Assembly (NCBI RefSeq): GCF_004168285.1
Contig: NZ_SEWF01000044.1
Coordinates: 1 to 50,877 of the forward strand
Reading direction: 5' to 3'
Origin: Emticicia agri
GTDB lineage: Bacteria; Bacteroidota; Bacteroidia; Cytophagales; Spirosomataceae
DNA length: 50,877 nucleotides
A program made the translations under genes and the position numbers. Below the pieces are notes generated by a model. The model had not been told where the DNA came from, did not search any database, and saw only the letters and a program-made list of their open reading frames with translations. Positions 41,032 through 49,505 of the stretch are shown here, piece after piece (the first letter of the stretch is position 1; every line of letters begins with the position of its first letter).

Positions 41032-42147
41032 ATGAGAGTCCTTTTCGATCATCAATCATTTTCCGGTGCAAGATTTGGGGGTGTAGCAAGGTATTTTTAT
41101 GACCTGATGCACAATCTGAAATACCATCAGGAAGTAGAGGTGAAATTATCTTTGCTTTTCTCTAATAACGAATACCTGAAAAATGCCGACGTGAAAAAGG
41201 TTTTTCCGTTTAGCTATTTTTTAGGATACGGCCCTACGAATGCCTTGTTTTCGCACCTGAACCGTGCCAATAGTGCCTTTCAGATAACCAGACATAATTA
41301 CGACCTGTTTCATCCGACCTATTTCAACGATTATTTCATGACTTTTCTGGGTAAAACGCCTTATGTGATTACCCATCATGATACAATTCCGGAGAAATTT
41401 TCGACCCAGTATGCCGAACTCGATGGTTTTGATAAAGCCTATAAAAAACGGGTATTAGACAAAGCCGCAAGAATCATTGCCGTATCGGAAAATACCAAGA
41501 ACGACCTGATAGATATTTTTCAGGTTGCTCCCGAAAAAGTAGCCGTTATTCATCATTCTACGCATTTTGCTACTTACAAACCTGCCGAAGACTTTGATAT
41601 TATAACTCCTGAGCGATATTTGTTATATGTAGGCAATCGGGATAATTATAAAAACTTTGATGTATTTCTGAGAGCCATTGCACCGATACTGTATAAACAG
41701 CCTGATTTGCACCTGATATGTGCCGGAAGTCATGGGTTTACCGATGTCGAACAGAAACTGTTTCAGGAAACAGGCGTGAGCCAACAGGTTCAGCATCAGG
41801 AAATACAGAATGATGATGCCCTCTACCGGATTTATCAGAAAGCCGTAGCTTTTGTGTATCCTTCCTTATACGAGGGTTTCGGCATACCTATCTTAGAGGC
41901 CTTTGCCTGTGGGTGTCCGGTGGCATTGAGCGACCGCTCATGTTTCCCTGAAGTAGCCCGCAACGCCGCACTGTACTTTAATCCGGACGATACCGAGAAT
42001 ATTGCCTTTGAAGTAGAAAAACTGATTGACAATGCAGAGCTAAGGCTGAATTTAGTGAAAAAAGGCTATCAGAGACTGAAAGATTTTTCTCCTGAAAATA
42101 CAGCTAAAAAGACCCTTGAAGTCTATAAAAGCGTGCTGGGGAAGTAA
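41032..42147 (+). CDS. Glycosyltransferase family 4
   Basis: A 371-residue GT-B enzyme. The start MRVLFDHQSFSGARFGGVARYF contains the acceptor-side GGVARY loop. The donor side has LLYVGNRDNYKNFDVFLRA and the EX7E motif in YPSLYEGFGIPILEAFACGCPV. This layout matches family 4 mannosyl/rhamnosyl-type transferases of exopolysaccharide and O-antigen synthesis. Sugar and acceptor cannot be read. It is followed 111 bp downstream by another glycosyltransferase on the same strand, and the two probably serve one glycan. Confidence 0.9.
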   Translation: MRVLFDHQSFSGARFGGVARYFYDLMHNLKYHQEVEVKLSLLFSNNEYLKNADVKKVFPFSYFLGYGPTNALFSHLNRANSAFQITRHNYDLFHPTYFNDYFMTFLGKTPYVITHHDTIPEKFSTQYAELDGFDKAYKKRVLDKAARIIAVSENTKNDLIDIFQVAPEKVAVIHHSTHFATYKPAEDFDIITPERYLLYVGNRDNYKNFDVFLRAIAPILYKQPDLHLICAGSHGFTDVEQKLFQETGVSQQVQHQEIQNDDALYRIYQKAVAFVYPSLYEGFGIPILEAFACGCPVALSDRSCFPEVARNAALYFNPDDTENIAFEVEKLIDNAELRLNLVKKGYQRLKDFSPENTAKKTLEVYKSVLGK

Positions 42148-42258
42148 GGATAAGGCAATAAAACTTGCCTCAATAAATCAATTGCTATCAACCACAATCT
42201 GAATCAATAAACAGTTCTTGTCAGCCGTTTATGGATTCACCGGATTTTCAAAAGACCA

Positions 42259-43446
42259 ATGATGCGAATTATTATCTGCGATATATATGTAAAATTAGTA
42301 GGACATAATTTAGGACACATTCAGAATATCTTACGATTTTTAGAACAAAACCCCACCGAAACTGAATATGTGTTTTTGCTGAATCCGGAAGCAAAAGCCA
42401 TTCCGTCTATACGCACTTCGGCTAAAAACGTACAAATCACTTTCTTTACCGACGAAGAATTTGCCCCCCATCTGTCGGGCATGAGCCTCATCAAATCAAC
42501 ACATTTTCTATGGAAGACAATCATGAAATATGTCAGCGACTGGAAAGCTGACCGATTGATTTTAATGATGGTGGATATGTTTCAGCATACGATTGGCAGT
42601 AGTCGCCCGCCCTGCGAAATTACAGGTATCATGTTTAACCCTTATCCGAGAGTAATTCCGGCAGAGGGAACATTCCGTTCAAAACAACAAACGGCCGTTA
42701 CCAAAGCCCGTAAAATGTTTACTTCGTGGTGGATGCTGCGTAACAAAAAACTGAAGAAAGTCTTCATTTTTAACGACCGGCAAACGGTGAAGACTATGAA
42801 TGAGACACTCGGTACAAAAATATTTACGTATCTGCCAGACCCTGTCTATGATTATCCGTCAAGAGCCGGATTGGATATCAGAGCACAATATGGCATTGAT
42901 GCCGATAAAAAAATATTGCTGGCATTTGGTATGATTGACAGCAAAAAGAATGTAGTAAATCTGCTAAAGGGCTTGCAGGAATTATCGGCAGAAGAGGCCA
43001 CCCGAAGTTGCTTGTTAGTGGTAGGTAAAATCAGAGACGAGTATCAGGCACCATTGGCAGAAGCATTAGCAGAAGCTAAACAACTTCGTCCTGAATTACA
43101 GGTAGTGTTAGAGAGCCGCTTTGTGGACGATGATGAAATGGAATCGTTTGTGGGGCAAAGCGATGTGATTTCGCTGGCTTATATCAATTTCTATTCATCA
43201 AGCGGCGTAATTGGTCTTGCCTCCCGACATAACAAGCCCATTATTGCTACTAAATACGGCGTAGTAGGAGACCACACCCGTGAATACCAGTTAGGCTTGA
43301 CAGTTGACGGACACAAACCCGAAGAAATCAAAGAGGCTTTTCAGTATTTTCTGCATACCCAAAAAATAGAATATCCTTTAAAAGCAAAACAATTTGTAGA
43401 AGACCATACCAGCGAGGCATTTATCAGAACGCTGTTAGAGCTATAA
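42259..43446 (+). CDS. Glycosyltransferase (GT-B-like)
   Basis: A 395-residue protein with GT-B character. The N-terminal half (MMRIIICDIYVKLVGHNLGH, FLLNPEAKAIPS) is an unusual acceptor domain. The C-terminal half has a Rossmann-type donor domain, with KKILLAFGMIDSKKNVVNLL, CLLVVGKIRDEY and SSSGVIGLASRHNKPIIATKYGVVG. The EX7E motif of family 4 is not clear, so a distinct family is possible. It lies after the GT4 gene, and surface polysaccharide synthesis is likely. Confidence 0.75.
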   Translation: MMRIIICDIYVKLVGHNLGHIQNILRFLEQNPTETEYVFLLNPEAKAIPSIRTSAKNVQITFFTDEEFAPHLSGMSLIKSTHFLWKTIMKYVSDWKADRLILMMVDMFQHTIGSSRPPCEITGIMFNPYPRVIPAEGTFRSKQQTAVTKARKMFTSWWMLRNKKLKKVFIFNDRQTVKTMNETLGTKIFTYLPDPVYDYPSRAGLDIRAQYGIDADKKILLAFGMIDSKKNVVNLLKGLQELSAEEATRSCLLVVGKIRDEYQAPLAEALAEAKQLRPELQVVLESRFVDDDEMESFVGQSDVISLAYINFYSSSGVIGLASRHNKPIIATKYGVVGDHTREYQLGLTVDGHKPEEIKEAFQYFLHTQKIEYPLKAKQFVEDHTSEAFIRTLLEL

Positions 43447-43498
43447 TTTTATCGGTAACATGCACTTGCTTATGAAAGACTTACATGAGTTTTCAGGT

Positions 43499-44161
43499 TC
43501 ATCTATGTTTTGTTACACCAATCTGCTCACAGAATTCTAATACCGGACAAGTAGAACACTTTGGTAAATTACCTGTACAGATATGTTTGCCAAATGGCAT
43601 CAATAAGCGATTTATATCAATCCATTGTGCAACAGGTACTTTTACTTCCAATACCTTCAGGGTTTTTTCAGGCTGATTCGCTTCTACAAATCCCCAGCGA
43701 TTCACTACCCGATGCACATGAATATCTACACTGATGGCCGATTGTCCGGCCGCTACACCCAATGCCAGATTGGCACATTTCGGGCCTACACCCTTCATTT
43801 CTATAAGTTTTTCAAAATCGGCAGGTAAATCTCCGTCGTATTTTTCAAGGGCAGTCTTAGCAATTCCGAGCATGGTATAAGCCTTCTGCTCAGGGTAAGA
43901 ACTACCATAGAGTAATCCGGCCAGTTTCTCAGGGCTTAATTTTAGTATATCTTCCGGCGTACGGGCTACTTCGAACAGCTTCAACGATACCGGAATCGTG
44001 GTTTCGTCGAACGTGCGGATAGAAATAATACAGGAAATTAATTGTTCAAATAAAGAAGTATAACCCCGTTCGGCCAGTTCGAACATGGCCGCTTTCGGAA
44101 ATGGCTTAATCGCTTCCTCAATCCGGGCAAGCATCAACGTAAGGTCAAAGTTGGGCTTCAT
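43499..44161 (-). CDS. nth: Endonuclease III
   Basis: A 220-residue HhH-GPD base-excision DNA glycosylase/AP lyase. The helix-hairpin-helix is EMKGVGPKCANLALGVA with catalytic Lys128, and the catalytic Asp146 is in SVDIHVHRVVNR. The iron-sulphur loop has Cys195, 202, 205 and 211 with the standard C-x6-C-x2-C-x5-C spacing. It removes oxidised pyrimidines and cuts the abasic site. The residues are all present, so it should be active. It converges with the glycosyltransferase gene, 52 bp apart. Confidence 0.92.
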   Translation of the reverse strand: MKPNFDLTLMLARIEEAIKPFPKAAMFELAERGYTSLFEQLISCIISIRTFDETTIPVSLKLFEVARTPEDILKLSPEKLAGLLYGSSYPEQKAYTMLGIAKTALEKYDGDLPADFEKLIEMKGVGPKCANLALGVAAGQSAISVDIHVHRVVNRWGFVEANQPEKTLKVLEVKVPVAQWIDINRLLMPFGKHICTGNLPKCSTCPVLEFCEQIGVTKHR

Positions 44162-44238
44162 CGTATCTTTTTGTTTGAATTATCCGTACAATATTAAAAA
44201 TGCGTGCCAATTCAAATTTCAGCGATTTTCGATTTCGT

Positions 44239-44262
44239 AGGGGTTCAAAATCTTGAACCCCT
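44239..44262. repeat. AGGGGTTCAA palindromic repeat
   Basis: AGGGGTTCAA-AATC-TTGAACCCCT, perfect 10-bp arms, flanked by TCGT and GTATAGATATATCC. Located upstream of nth, between its start and the terminator of the DUF5618 gene. It looks like a dispersed intergenic repeat. Confidence 0.6.
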
Positions 44263-44310
44263 GTATAGATATATCCTACCACGAATTGAATGAATATATG
44301 ACAACAAAAA

Positions 44311-44338
44311 AAGTGACTGAACTACAGTTCAGCCACTT
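44311..44338. terminator. Terminator downstream of the DUF5618 gene
   Basis: AAGTGACTGAACT and AGTTCAGCCACTT form a 13-bp stem with one mismatch and a 2-base loop. A-run on the left and T-run on the right make it usable in both directions. Confidence 0.8.
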
Positions 44339-44392
44339 TTTTTCTGCCGAATATTATTAACGCAAAAATTAATCAATTAAAAAAAAGATTTT

Positions 44393-44767
44393 TTAACCTA
44401 ATCGGGTATCGACCCAATTGATAATATTTTCTGCTTCTTCTAATCCTAATTTAGCCAATTTGGCACTTGGCGTACCATCATAACTCATATCTAAGTGTAA
44501 TAGTTGATAAGCAGTAGCAAAAGAAGACGTTATTTTTTTATCCATTTTTGCCAATCTTGACTGATACCATTCTACCGATTTACGTCCTTTTTTTTCTTCG
44601 CGTAATAGTTCATCAAGGGCAACTAATATAGCCAAATAAGCAGTATGCCCTGCCATTCGTACATATTTTTTGTCTTGGTATAAGCCGTCCTCTTTTCTTA
44701 CTTTTTCCTTTAAAATATCCTTTGCATTATCGATATAACGCATGGCTTCTGTTATTGCAGTTGACAT
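44393..44767 (-). CDS. DUF5618 family protein
   Basis: A 124-residue, all-helical soluble protein matching DUF5618, a small family of Bacteroidota. Typical stretches are EAMRYIDNAKDILKEKVRKEDG, DKKYVRMAGHTAYLAILVALDEL and VEWYQSRLAKMDKKI. The arrangement resembles HEPN-like helical bundles, but the HEPN catalytic motif is not evident, and no toxin-antitoxin partner is adjacent. Function unknown. It is monocistronic with its own terminator. Confidence 0.78.
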   Translation of the reverse strand: MSTAITEAMRYIDNAKDILKEKVRKEDGLYQDKKYVRMAGHTAYLAILVALDELLREEKKGRKSVEWYQSRLAKMDKKITSSFATAYQLLHLDMSYDGTPSAKLAKLGLEEAENIINWVDTRLG

Positions 44768-44863
44768 TTCAAATAATTAATATGTTAAAATACTACAAAG
44801 AATTTAAAGAAATAAAAGGGTATGAAATTTAAATACAATCAACGACTTGAACTACTAATATTT

Positions 44864-45841
44864 TCACACCAATTCGGCTACTTCTTTATTGGCTTGTTCC
44901 GAAATCCATTGGTAGGTTTTGGTGATACCCTCTCTCAATGATTGTGACGGAGCCCAGCCTAATTTCTCCTGAATCAGGGCATTGTCTGAATTACGACCAC
45001 GTACCCCTTGCGGACCAGGAATATTTTTAATAGTAATTTTTTTGCCTGAAATTTCGGCAATCATTTTCGCAAAATCGTTGATTGAAATCATTTCTTCTGA
45101 ACCGATATTTACAGGACCAGAGAAATCAGATTCCATCAAACGACGAACACCTTCTACGCATTCATCTACATACAAAAACGAACGTGTTTGTTTGCCATCG
45201 CCCCAGATTTCGATCGTACCACCGTCTTCTGCTTCAATTACTTTACGACAGATAGCCGCAGGTGCTTTTTCTTTACCACCTTTCCAGGTACCTTGCGGGC
45301 CAAAGATATTATGAAAACGAGCTACTTTTACAGTAATGCCTAAATTACGTTGGTAAGTAAGATACAGACGTTCGCTGAATAATTTTTCCCAGCCATATTC
45401 GCTGTCAGGAGCCGCAGGATACGCTGATTCTTCTGAACATTTAGGGTTTTCAGGGTCAAGCTGATTGTACTCAGGGTACATACAAGCCGACGAAGAATAG
45501 AAGATTTTTTTCACACCTGCCTGTTGTGCGGCATGTAGCATGTGCAGGTTACAAAGTGCCGAATTGTGCATCACAGCCGCATCGTTTTCACCTGTAAAAA
45601 TATATCCTGCGCCACCCATATCAGCAGCTAATTGATATACTTCATCAAAACCACCTTCTAAAACATTTTTACAAACTACCGGGTCAGTCAAATCACCGAT
45701 TACAAAATCATCGGCATTCCCGTTTCCATATTCGTTATATTTTAAATCTACACCTCTCACCCAATAACCTTCACTCTTTAAGCGATTAACCAAATGGCCT
45801 CCGATAAAACCACCTGCTCCACATACCAGTGCTCTTTTCAT
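44864..45841 (-). CDS. NAD-dependent epimerase, GDP-mannose 3,5-epimerase-like
   Basis: A 325-residue short-chain (extended SDR) enzyme. The Rossmann motif GAGGFIGGHL is at 8-17. The catalytic Ser/Tyr/Lys lie in YSSSACMYPEYNQ and EYGWEKLFSERLYL. AYPAAPDSEYGWEK and RFHNIFGPQGTWKGGKEKAP closely follow the GDP-mannose 3,5-epimerase pattern, which makes GDP-L-galactose or GDP-L-gulose. A related sugar-nucleotide substrate cannot be excluded. It would supply activated sugar for the glycosyltransferases at 41-43 kb. Confidence 0.87.
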   Translation of the reverse strand: MKRALVCGAGGFIGGHLVNRLKSEGYWVRGVDLKYNEYGNGNADDFVIGDLTDPVVCKNVLEGGFDEVYQLAADMGGAGYIFTGENDAAVMHNSALCNLHMLHAAQQAGVKKIFYSSSACMYPEYNQLDPENPKCSEESAYPAAPDSEYGWEKLFSERLYLTYQRNLGITVKVARFHNIFGPQGTWKGGKEKAPAAICRKVIEAEDGGTIEIWGDGKQTRSFLYVDECVEGVRRLMESDFSGPVNIGSEEMISINDFAKMIAEISGKKITIKNIPGPQGVRGRNSDNALIQEKLGWAPSQSLREGITKTYQWISEQANKEVAELV

Positions 45842-45890
45842 AGAAATAATTTATGCTATTAAGTTATCAAATAAACATCTAAATAAAATA

Positions 45891-45898
45891 CAAATTTA
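45891..45898 (-). promoter_or_regulatory. Probable -7 box of the epimerase gene
   Basis: TAAATTTG on the minus strand, 49 bases upstream of ATG 45841. Fits TAnnTTTG. No clear -33 box. Confidence 0.42.
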
Positions 45899-45924
45899 GT
45901 GAACGTAGCCGTATAAAAAAAATA

Positions 45925-46911
45925 TTATAGTTTCTGATTTACTGCATTAATCCAAATCTGTTTCCCCTCGCAATTCCAGTGCGTGTCTCCTGCATCATAC
46001 AGCATCTTTCCTGATGTGTTTAATGGGGTGTAAATATCGAAGAAAGGCATGTGTAAAGCAGGGTGTTTCTGAATTCGTTCAATTAGGTGGTTATATTCAC
46101 CTAAATCGGTACCTAAAACAGAACTCTTGTTCGGAGCAATCGTCAGATATACTTCATCGAAACCGTTATTTCTGTAAAAATCGTAGGTTAGGTTCACATT
46201 CTTTACTAATAACTCAATTTCTTTATCAGAAATTTTATCAAACGTAGAAGTAATGCCACTCGGGCGGGCGTCTAATTCATAGAAAATGTTCTTTTTGTCT
46301 TTCGATACCACCACGTTTCCATCGGTTCTGTCAAACAAACGGTCGTTCAGTATGGCTTTCCATTCCTTGATAGTCAGGAAAAAGCCTGATGAAAACAACA
46401 CTGATTCATGTCGCTCCGAATCGTACCAGAAGTCAGACTTGGCCTCTTTCATCAGGCTCTTCATGGCTTGTTGGGTAGTAGGTTCGCCAATGGTCAGGTT
46501 TTTATAGGGTGTAGCAAAACGTTCTCTGAAATGGCGTTCAACCGTCTCAATTACCAGTACATTCTTCTTAGTTTTGTCTAATTTAACAAAAGGCTGATGC
46601 CCGATAAAGAATCGATGAAAACTACCGCTTACAAAATCTCCGGCTTCAATACGACCCTCTTCCGTAAAACTATCCCCAATCAGATACAATGCTGTATTGG
46701 GTTTGGTAACAGGCATTTTACCCGGTTCACAAACCTGTTTTAAAACCCTGAATTGGGGCAGATTTGAAAAACGATACAAATCACCAAAGCGGTAATCATC
46801 TTCTATGATACCCTTTTCATACAGCCATTTTGATATATGCGGCGAAAATCCCAACAACCATAAGACTGAAAAGATGATGAGGGTGGTATATTTTATTATT
46901 TTTTTATTCAT
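45925..46911 (-). CDS. SGNH-like polysaccharide O-acyltransferase component
   Basis: A 328-residue protein with one N-terminal membrane anchor (YTTLIIFSVLWLLGFSP) and a periplasmic SGNH domain of AlgJ/AlgX type. The GDS motif is LIGDSFTEEGR (Ser81). The C-terminal Asp309-x-His311 is in YDAGDTHWNCEGK. Such proteins receive acyl groups from a membrane MBOAT protein and pass them to a polysaccharide. The MBOAT gene lies upstream on the same strand (47218-48627), 306 bp away, supporting this role. It has its own -7 box next to a palindromic repeat cluster. Confidence 0.82.
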   Translation of the reverse strand: MNKKIIKYTTLIIFSVLWLLGFSPHISKWLYEKGIIEDDYRFGDLYRFSNLPQFRVLKQVCEPGKMPVTKPNTALYLIGDSFTEEGRIEAGDFVSGSFHRFFIGHQPFVKLDKTKKNVLVIETVERHFRERFATPYKNLTIGEPTTQQAMKSLMKEAKSDFWYDSERHESVLFSSGFFLTIKEWKAILNDRLFDRTDGNVVVSKDKKNIFYELDARPSGITSTFDKISDKEIELLVKNVNLTYDFYRNNGFDEVYLTIAPNKSSVLGTDLGEYNHLIERIQKHPALHMPFFDIYTPLNTSGKMLYDAGDTHWNCEGKQIWINAVNQKL

Positions 46912-46946
46912 TGGGGTGGACTGAAATGGTATTATTTACCAAACTT

Positions 46947-46954
46947 CAAATTTA
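46947..46954 (-). promoter_or_regulatory. Probable -7 box of the SGNH gene
   Basis: TAAATTTG on the minus strand, 35 bases upstream of ATG 46911. The palindromic repeat cluster begins immediately upstream, so the -33 region falls inside a repeat. Confidence 0.45.
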
Positions 46955-46977
46955 GTCCCGTAGGAACGATATATCGG

Positions 46978-46989
46978 CGGCCGCCGCGC
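46978..46989 (+). repeat. GC-rich mini-hairpin (copy 6)
   Basis: CGGCCGCCGCGC lies between ATATATCGG and GGTAGG. The inverted partner repeat reads ATATATAGGTAGG without it. With neighbours it folds as GCGG-CCG-CCGC followed by GCGG. Confidence 0.65.
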
Positions 46990-47109
46990 GGTAGGAAAAT
47001 AAGAATTTGTTCGTTAGAGTCCTGTAGAGACGATATATTAATATACCGTCTCTACAGGACTTAGGATTCTTATCGTGCGTTGTTTTTACCTACCTATATA
47101 TTATCCCTA

Positions 47110-47125
47110 CGGGGACGCCCAGTCG
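47110..47125 (+). repeat. GC-rich mini-hairpin (copy 7)
   Basis: CGGGGACGCCCAGTCG: stem GGG / CCC with loop GACG (ACGGG with an A bulge before GT). 14 of 16 positions agree with the 1820-1835 copy in an unrelated repeat. Confidence 0.65.
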
Positions 47126-47217
47126 GGATATTAATTGAATTTTTATTGTTTCATTCAAATTTGTAACTCTATAAATTTTTTACTGATTTACCTGTATTGC
47201 TATCTCAATTATTCTCC

Positions 47218-48627
47218 CTAAAACTGAAAATAAATAAACTGATTTGATTCAAATACGCCGAAGAAATAACACACAGTCATCAGCACAATAAACAGGATAT
47301 AAAACTTCGTGGTATTGTTTGTATCAATTACTTTATAAAAACGTTCTTTCAGCAATAAACCTGCAATCAATAGCCAACAAAATGCCATTTCTACATTGTT
47401 CAAAGGCGAATCTATGGTTTGTCCATAACTGCCGAATGAAAATATTTTCTGTAGAATAATCTTGGCGTTCGTCAAGCCCTTTGCCCTGAAAAATACCCAG
47501 GTGAGCATCACCAATATAAACGTAAAAGCCAGATGAAAAGGTTTACTCAGAAAACCGGGAAGTATATTGGTTTTGAGTTTAAAGTACTTATCCCGAATCT
47601 GTGCCATAATCAGGTATAAACCATGTAAAGCCCCCCAGATGACAAATGTCCAGGCTGCGCCATGCCATAGCCCACTCATCATAAATACAAAGAACCGATT
47701 AAAATACTTCCGTCCTTCGCTCACTCTGTTGCCACCCATCGGAATATACAGGTAATCTCTGAACCAACCTGATAACGAAATATGCCACCTGCGCCAGAAC
47801 TCCGAAATTGACGTAGAGAAGTAAGGCGTATCAAAGTTTTCCATCAGCTTAAAACCCATTACTCTCGCTGTACCGATGGCAATGTCAGAATAGCCCGAAA
47901 AATCACAATAAATCTGAAAAGTAAAGAAAATAGTGCCAATTAATAAGGTAAGTCCGTTGTGGTCTTGTGGATTATCGTAGCAATAATCTACTACTAATGA
48001 CAGTCGGTCGGCTATGACCACTTTTTTAAACATACCCCAGGCAATACGCATCAGCCCCTCTTTCAGGTTGCCGAAATCGTATTTGAAGAAACTATGAAAC
48101 TGCCATAAAAGATTCTGGGGTCGCTCAATAGGCCCGGCTACCAATTGTGGGTAAAACATCACGTAAAGCGAATAAATAACAAAATCTTTCTCTGCTTTCT
48201 GATTTCCCCGATATACTTCAATGGTATAGCTCATAGCCTGGAAAGTATGAAACGACAAACCTATAGGCAAAGCAAAATCAAGAAAAGCAAATGGGGTAGG
48301 CGTATCGAATTTTGATAACAGAATGGCCAGATTGGTATTCAGAAAGTTATAGTATTTGAAATAGGCCAGAAAACCGATATTGGTAATGAGACTCAACACC
48401 AGCAGCCACTTTCGTTTTTTGCCCGTAGCATCGGCAATCAGAATACCGGCAAAATAATCAACAACGATGGTTACAAATAAGATAAGAATATAAATAGGCT
48501 TGAAAACCGCATAAAAATAACAACTCGCCAGGAGCAACAACCAGATTCTGCCTCGGTGTGGTAAACTGAAATAAGCTAAAGTAACAACAATAAAAAAGAA
48601 TACGAATTGTAATGAATTAAATAGCAT
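47218..48627 (-). CDS. MBOAT-family O-acyltransferase (AlgI-like)
   Basis: A 469-residue membrane-bound O-acyltransferase of the AlgI/DltB group, with about ten hydrophobic segments. The conserved region is GYSDIAIGTARVMGFKLMENFDTPYFSTSISEFWRRWHISLSGWFRDYLY, broken here only for description, and the catalytic His is in SGLWHGAAWTFVIWG. It moves acyl groups, usually acetyl, across the inner membrane onto a surface polysaccharide through an SGNH partner, encoded next downstream. Length is normal (AlgI is about 500). Confidence 0.92.
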   Translation of the reverse strand: MLFNSLQFVFFFIVVTLAYFSLPHRGRIWLLLLASCYFYAVFKPIYILILFVTIVVDYFAGILIADATGKKRKWLLVLSLITNIGFLAYFKYYNFLNTNLAILLSKFDTPTPFAFLDFALPIGLSFHTFQAMSYTIEVYRGNQKAEKDFVIYSLYVMFYPQLVAGPIERPQNLLWQFHSFFKYDFGNLKEGLMRIAWGMFKKVVIADRLSLVVDYCYDNPQDHNGLTLLIGTIFFTFQIYCDFSGYSDIAIGTARVMGFKLMENFDTPYFSTSISEFWRRWHISLSGWFRDYLYIPMGGNRVSEGRKYFNRFFVFMMSGLWHGAAWTFVIWGALHGLYLIMAQIRDKYFKLKTNILPGFLSKPFHLAFTFILVMLTWVFFRAKGLTNAKIILQKIFSFGSYGQTIDSPLNNVEMAFCWLLIAGLLLKERFYKVIDTNNTTKFYILFIVLMTVCYFFGVFESNQFIYFQF

Positions 48628-48980
48628 TCAGGCGTTTCGTTAGTTCAGAAATCAAGTTTCAAAGTTCAGAGTAATTATCAAAGTTTCAAAGGTATTTTTA
48701 TAGAGAATATTTATTATTACAGATTTTTTGAATAAAAGGCCTGTTGATTAAGAGGCACCGGGTTATTGTATTTTAATGCATTCTAATGGTTTATAATTGT
48801 CTCATAATAAGGTGTTTCTGGTTTTTAAAATTCAAATAAAATCAAGAAAATGTAGAAAATCTGTGCAAATCCTGTGCAAATCCTGTGCAATTTTTTTTGT
48901 ATATCTGAAATAAGAAAACAAACTTTTTATGAACACAAATATAGTAATTTCATTGGATACTCGCAGAAAAAAAATGAGGG
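48628..48980. other. Intergenic region upstream of the MBOAT gene
   Basis: A -7-like TACCTTTG (minus strand, 48694-48687) lies 59 bases upstream of ATG 48627. A short tandem repeat, CTGTGCAAATC repeated 2.8 times, is at 48861-48892. No gene is seen. Confidence 0.5.
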
Positions 48981-49104
48981 GTGATAATGGTCGCATTTGC
49001 CACTCTCTTAACATGGGCAATACCTTGTCTGTAATACTGGTAAGTTCACTGGCAGACAAGGAATATCCATATATTTCCTGAAGATGTTTGCCTATTTCTG
49101 AATA

Positions 49105-49122
49105 GCCGCACGGGCGGCCCCG
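49105..49122 (-). repeat. GC-rich mini-hairpin (copy 8)
   Basis: GCCGCACGGGCGGCCCCG replaces AC of the intact IS copy (AATA-AC-TCATAC at 555-566). On the minus strand: ACGGG-GCCG-CCCGT followed by GCGG, with TCA just before it. Confidence 0.75.
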
Positions 49123-49462
49123 TCATACTCCTGCTATACATCGAAATAATTTGACCCTCTAATTGCTCTGTTAAAACAACCTGTCGTTTGGGTACGATAC
49201 TTGGTTCAAAGCTTACAGAGCGGTCTCCTGGCGTTTGTAGCTCAAATTCTCCAACATTACTTTTTACTCGTTTAATTGAAGTCCCATTTCGCCTGTTTGA
49301 CTTACCTAATGAACGCTCCTCCAATAAATGAGCTTCCATCTCGCCCTGTAAAGATTGTTCTAAAAAATGCTTGAGCATGGGAGCAAAGATGCCATTCTGG
49401 CCTGTTAAGGGCTTGCCTGAGTATAAACCCTTGATGGCTTCTTCTTGAAAAGCCTTGAATCG

Positions 49463-49479
49463 CAGCGGCGACCCGCTCG
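49463..49479 (-). repeat. GC-rich mini-hairpin (copy 9)
   Basis: CAGCGGCGACCCGCTCG inserted after TCG, with TCG repeated at its end. The intact IS copy at 895-901 has a single TCGAAG. Minus strand: AGCGG-GTCG-CCGCT with tail GCGA. Confidence 0.8.
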
Positions 49480-49505
49480 AAGTCTTGATTAGTTGCCATA
49501 AAAAA

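Larger units (their letters stand above)
46955..47128. repeat. Nested palindromic repeat cluster (GTCC.GTAGRGA family)
   Basis: Outer pair: GTCCCGTAGGAACGATATAT at 46955-46974 and its inverted relative (reverse complement GTCCCCGTAGGGATAATATA) ending at 47115. Both run on to GGTAGG and AATAAGAAT-type sequence. Inner pair: AGTCCTGTAGAGACG...ATATATTAATAT and its inverse at 47018-47061, differing at one base. Mini-hairpins interrupt at 46978-46989 and 47110-47125. Confidence 0.75.
48981..49499 (-). pseudogene. IS256 transposase fragment, twice frameshifted
   Basis: It starts at ATG 49499 (MATNQDF) like the copy at 919, but a 17-bp insertion at 49463-49479 turns the next residues into ERVAAAIQGF and shifts the frame. 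Native sequence resumes (MLKHFLEQSLQGEMEAHLLE) until a second insertion at 49105-49122 breaks it again. The third native stretch (SASELTSITDKVLPMLREW) ends at the deletion point. Only about the first 160 of more than 306 residues are represented. It cannot make a working transposase. Confidence 0.9.

Noticed and set aside
46258-46275. CGGGCGGGCGTC block resembling the hairpin family
   Set aside because: It is coding sequence of the SGNH protein with no disrupted frame and no reference showing an insertion.
48861-48892. Phase-variable tandem repeat
   Set aside because: Under three copies of an 11-bp unit, outside any gene and far from the promoter core; too little to support phase variation.
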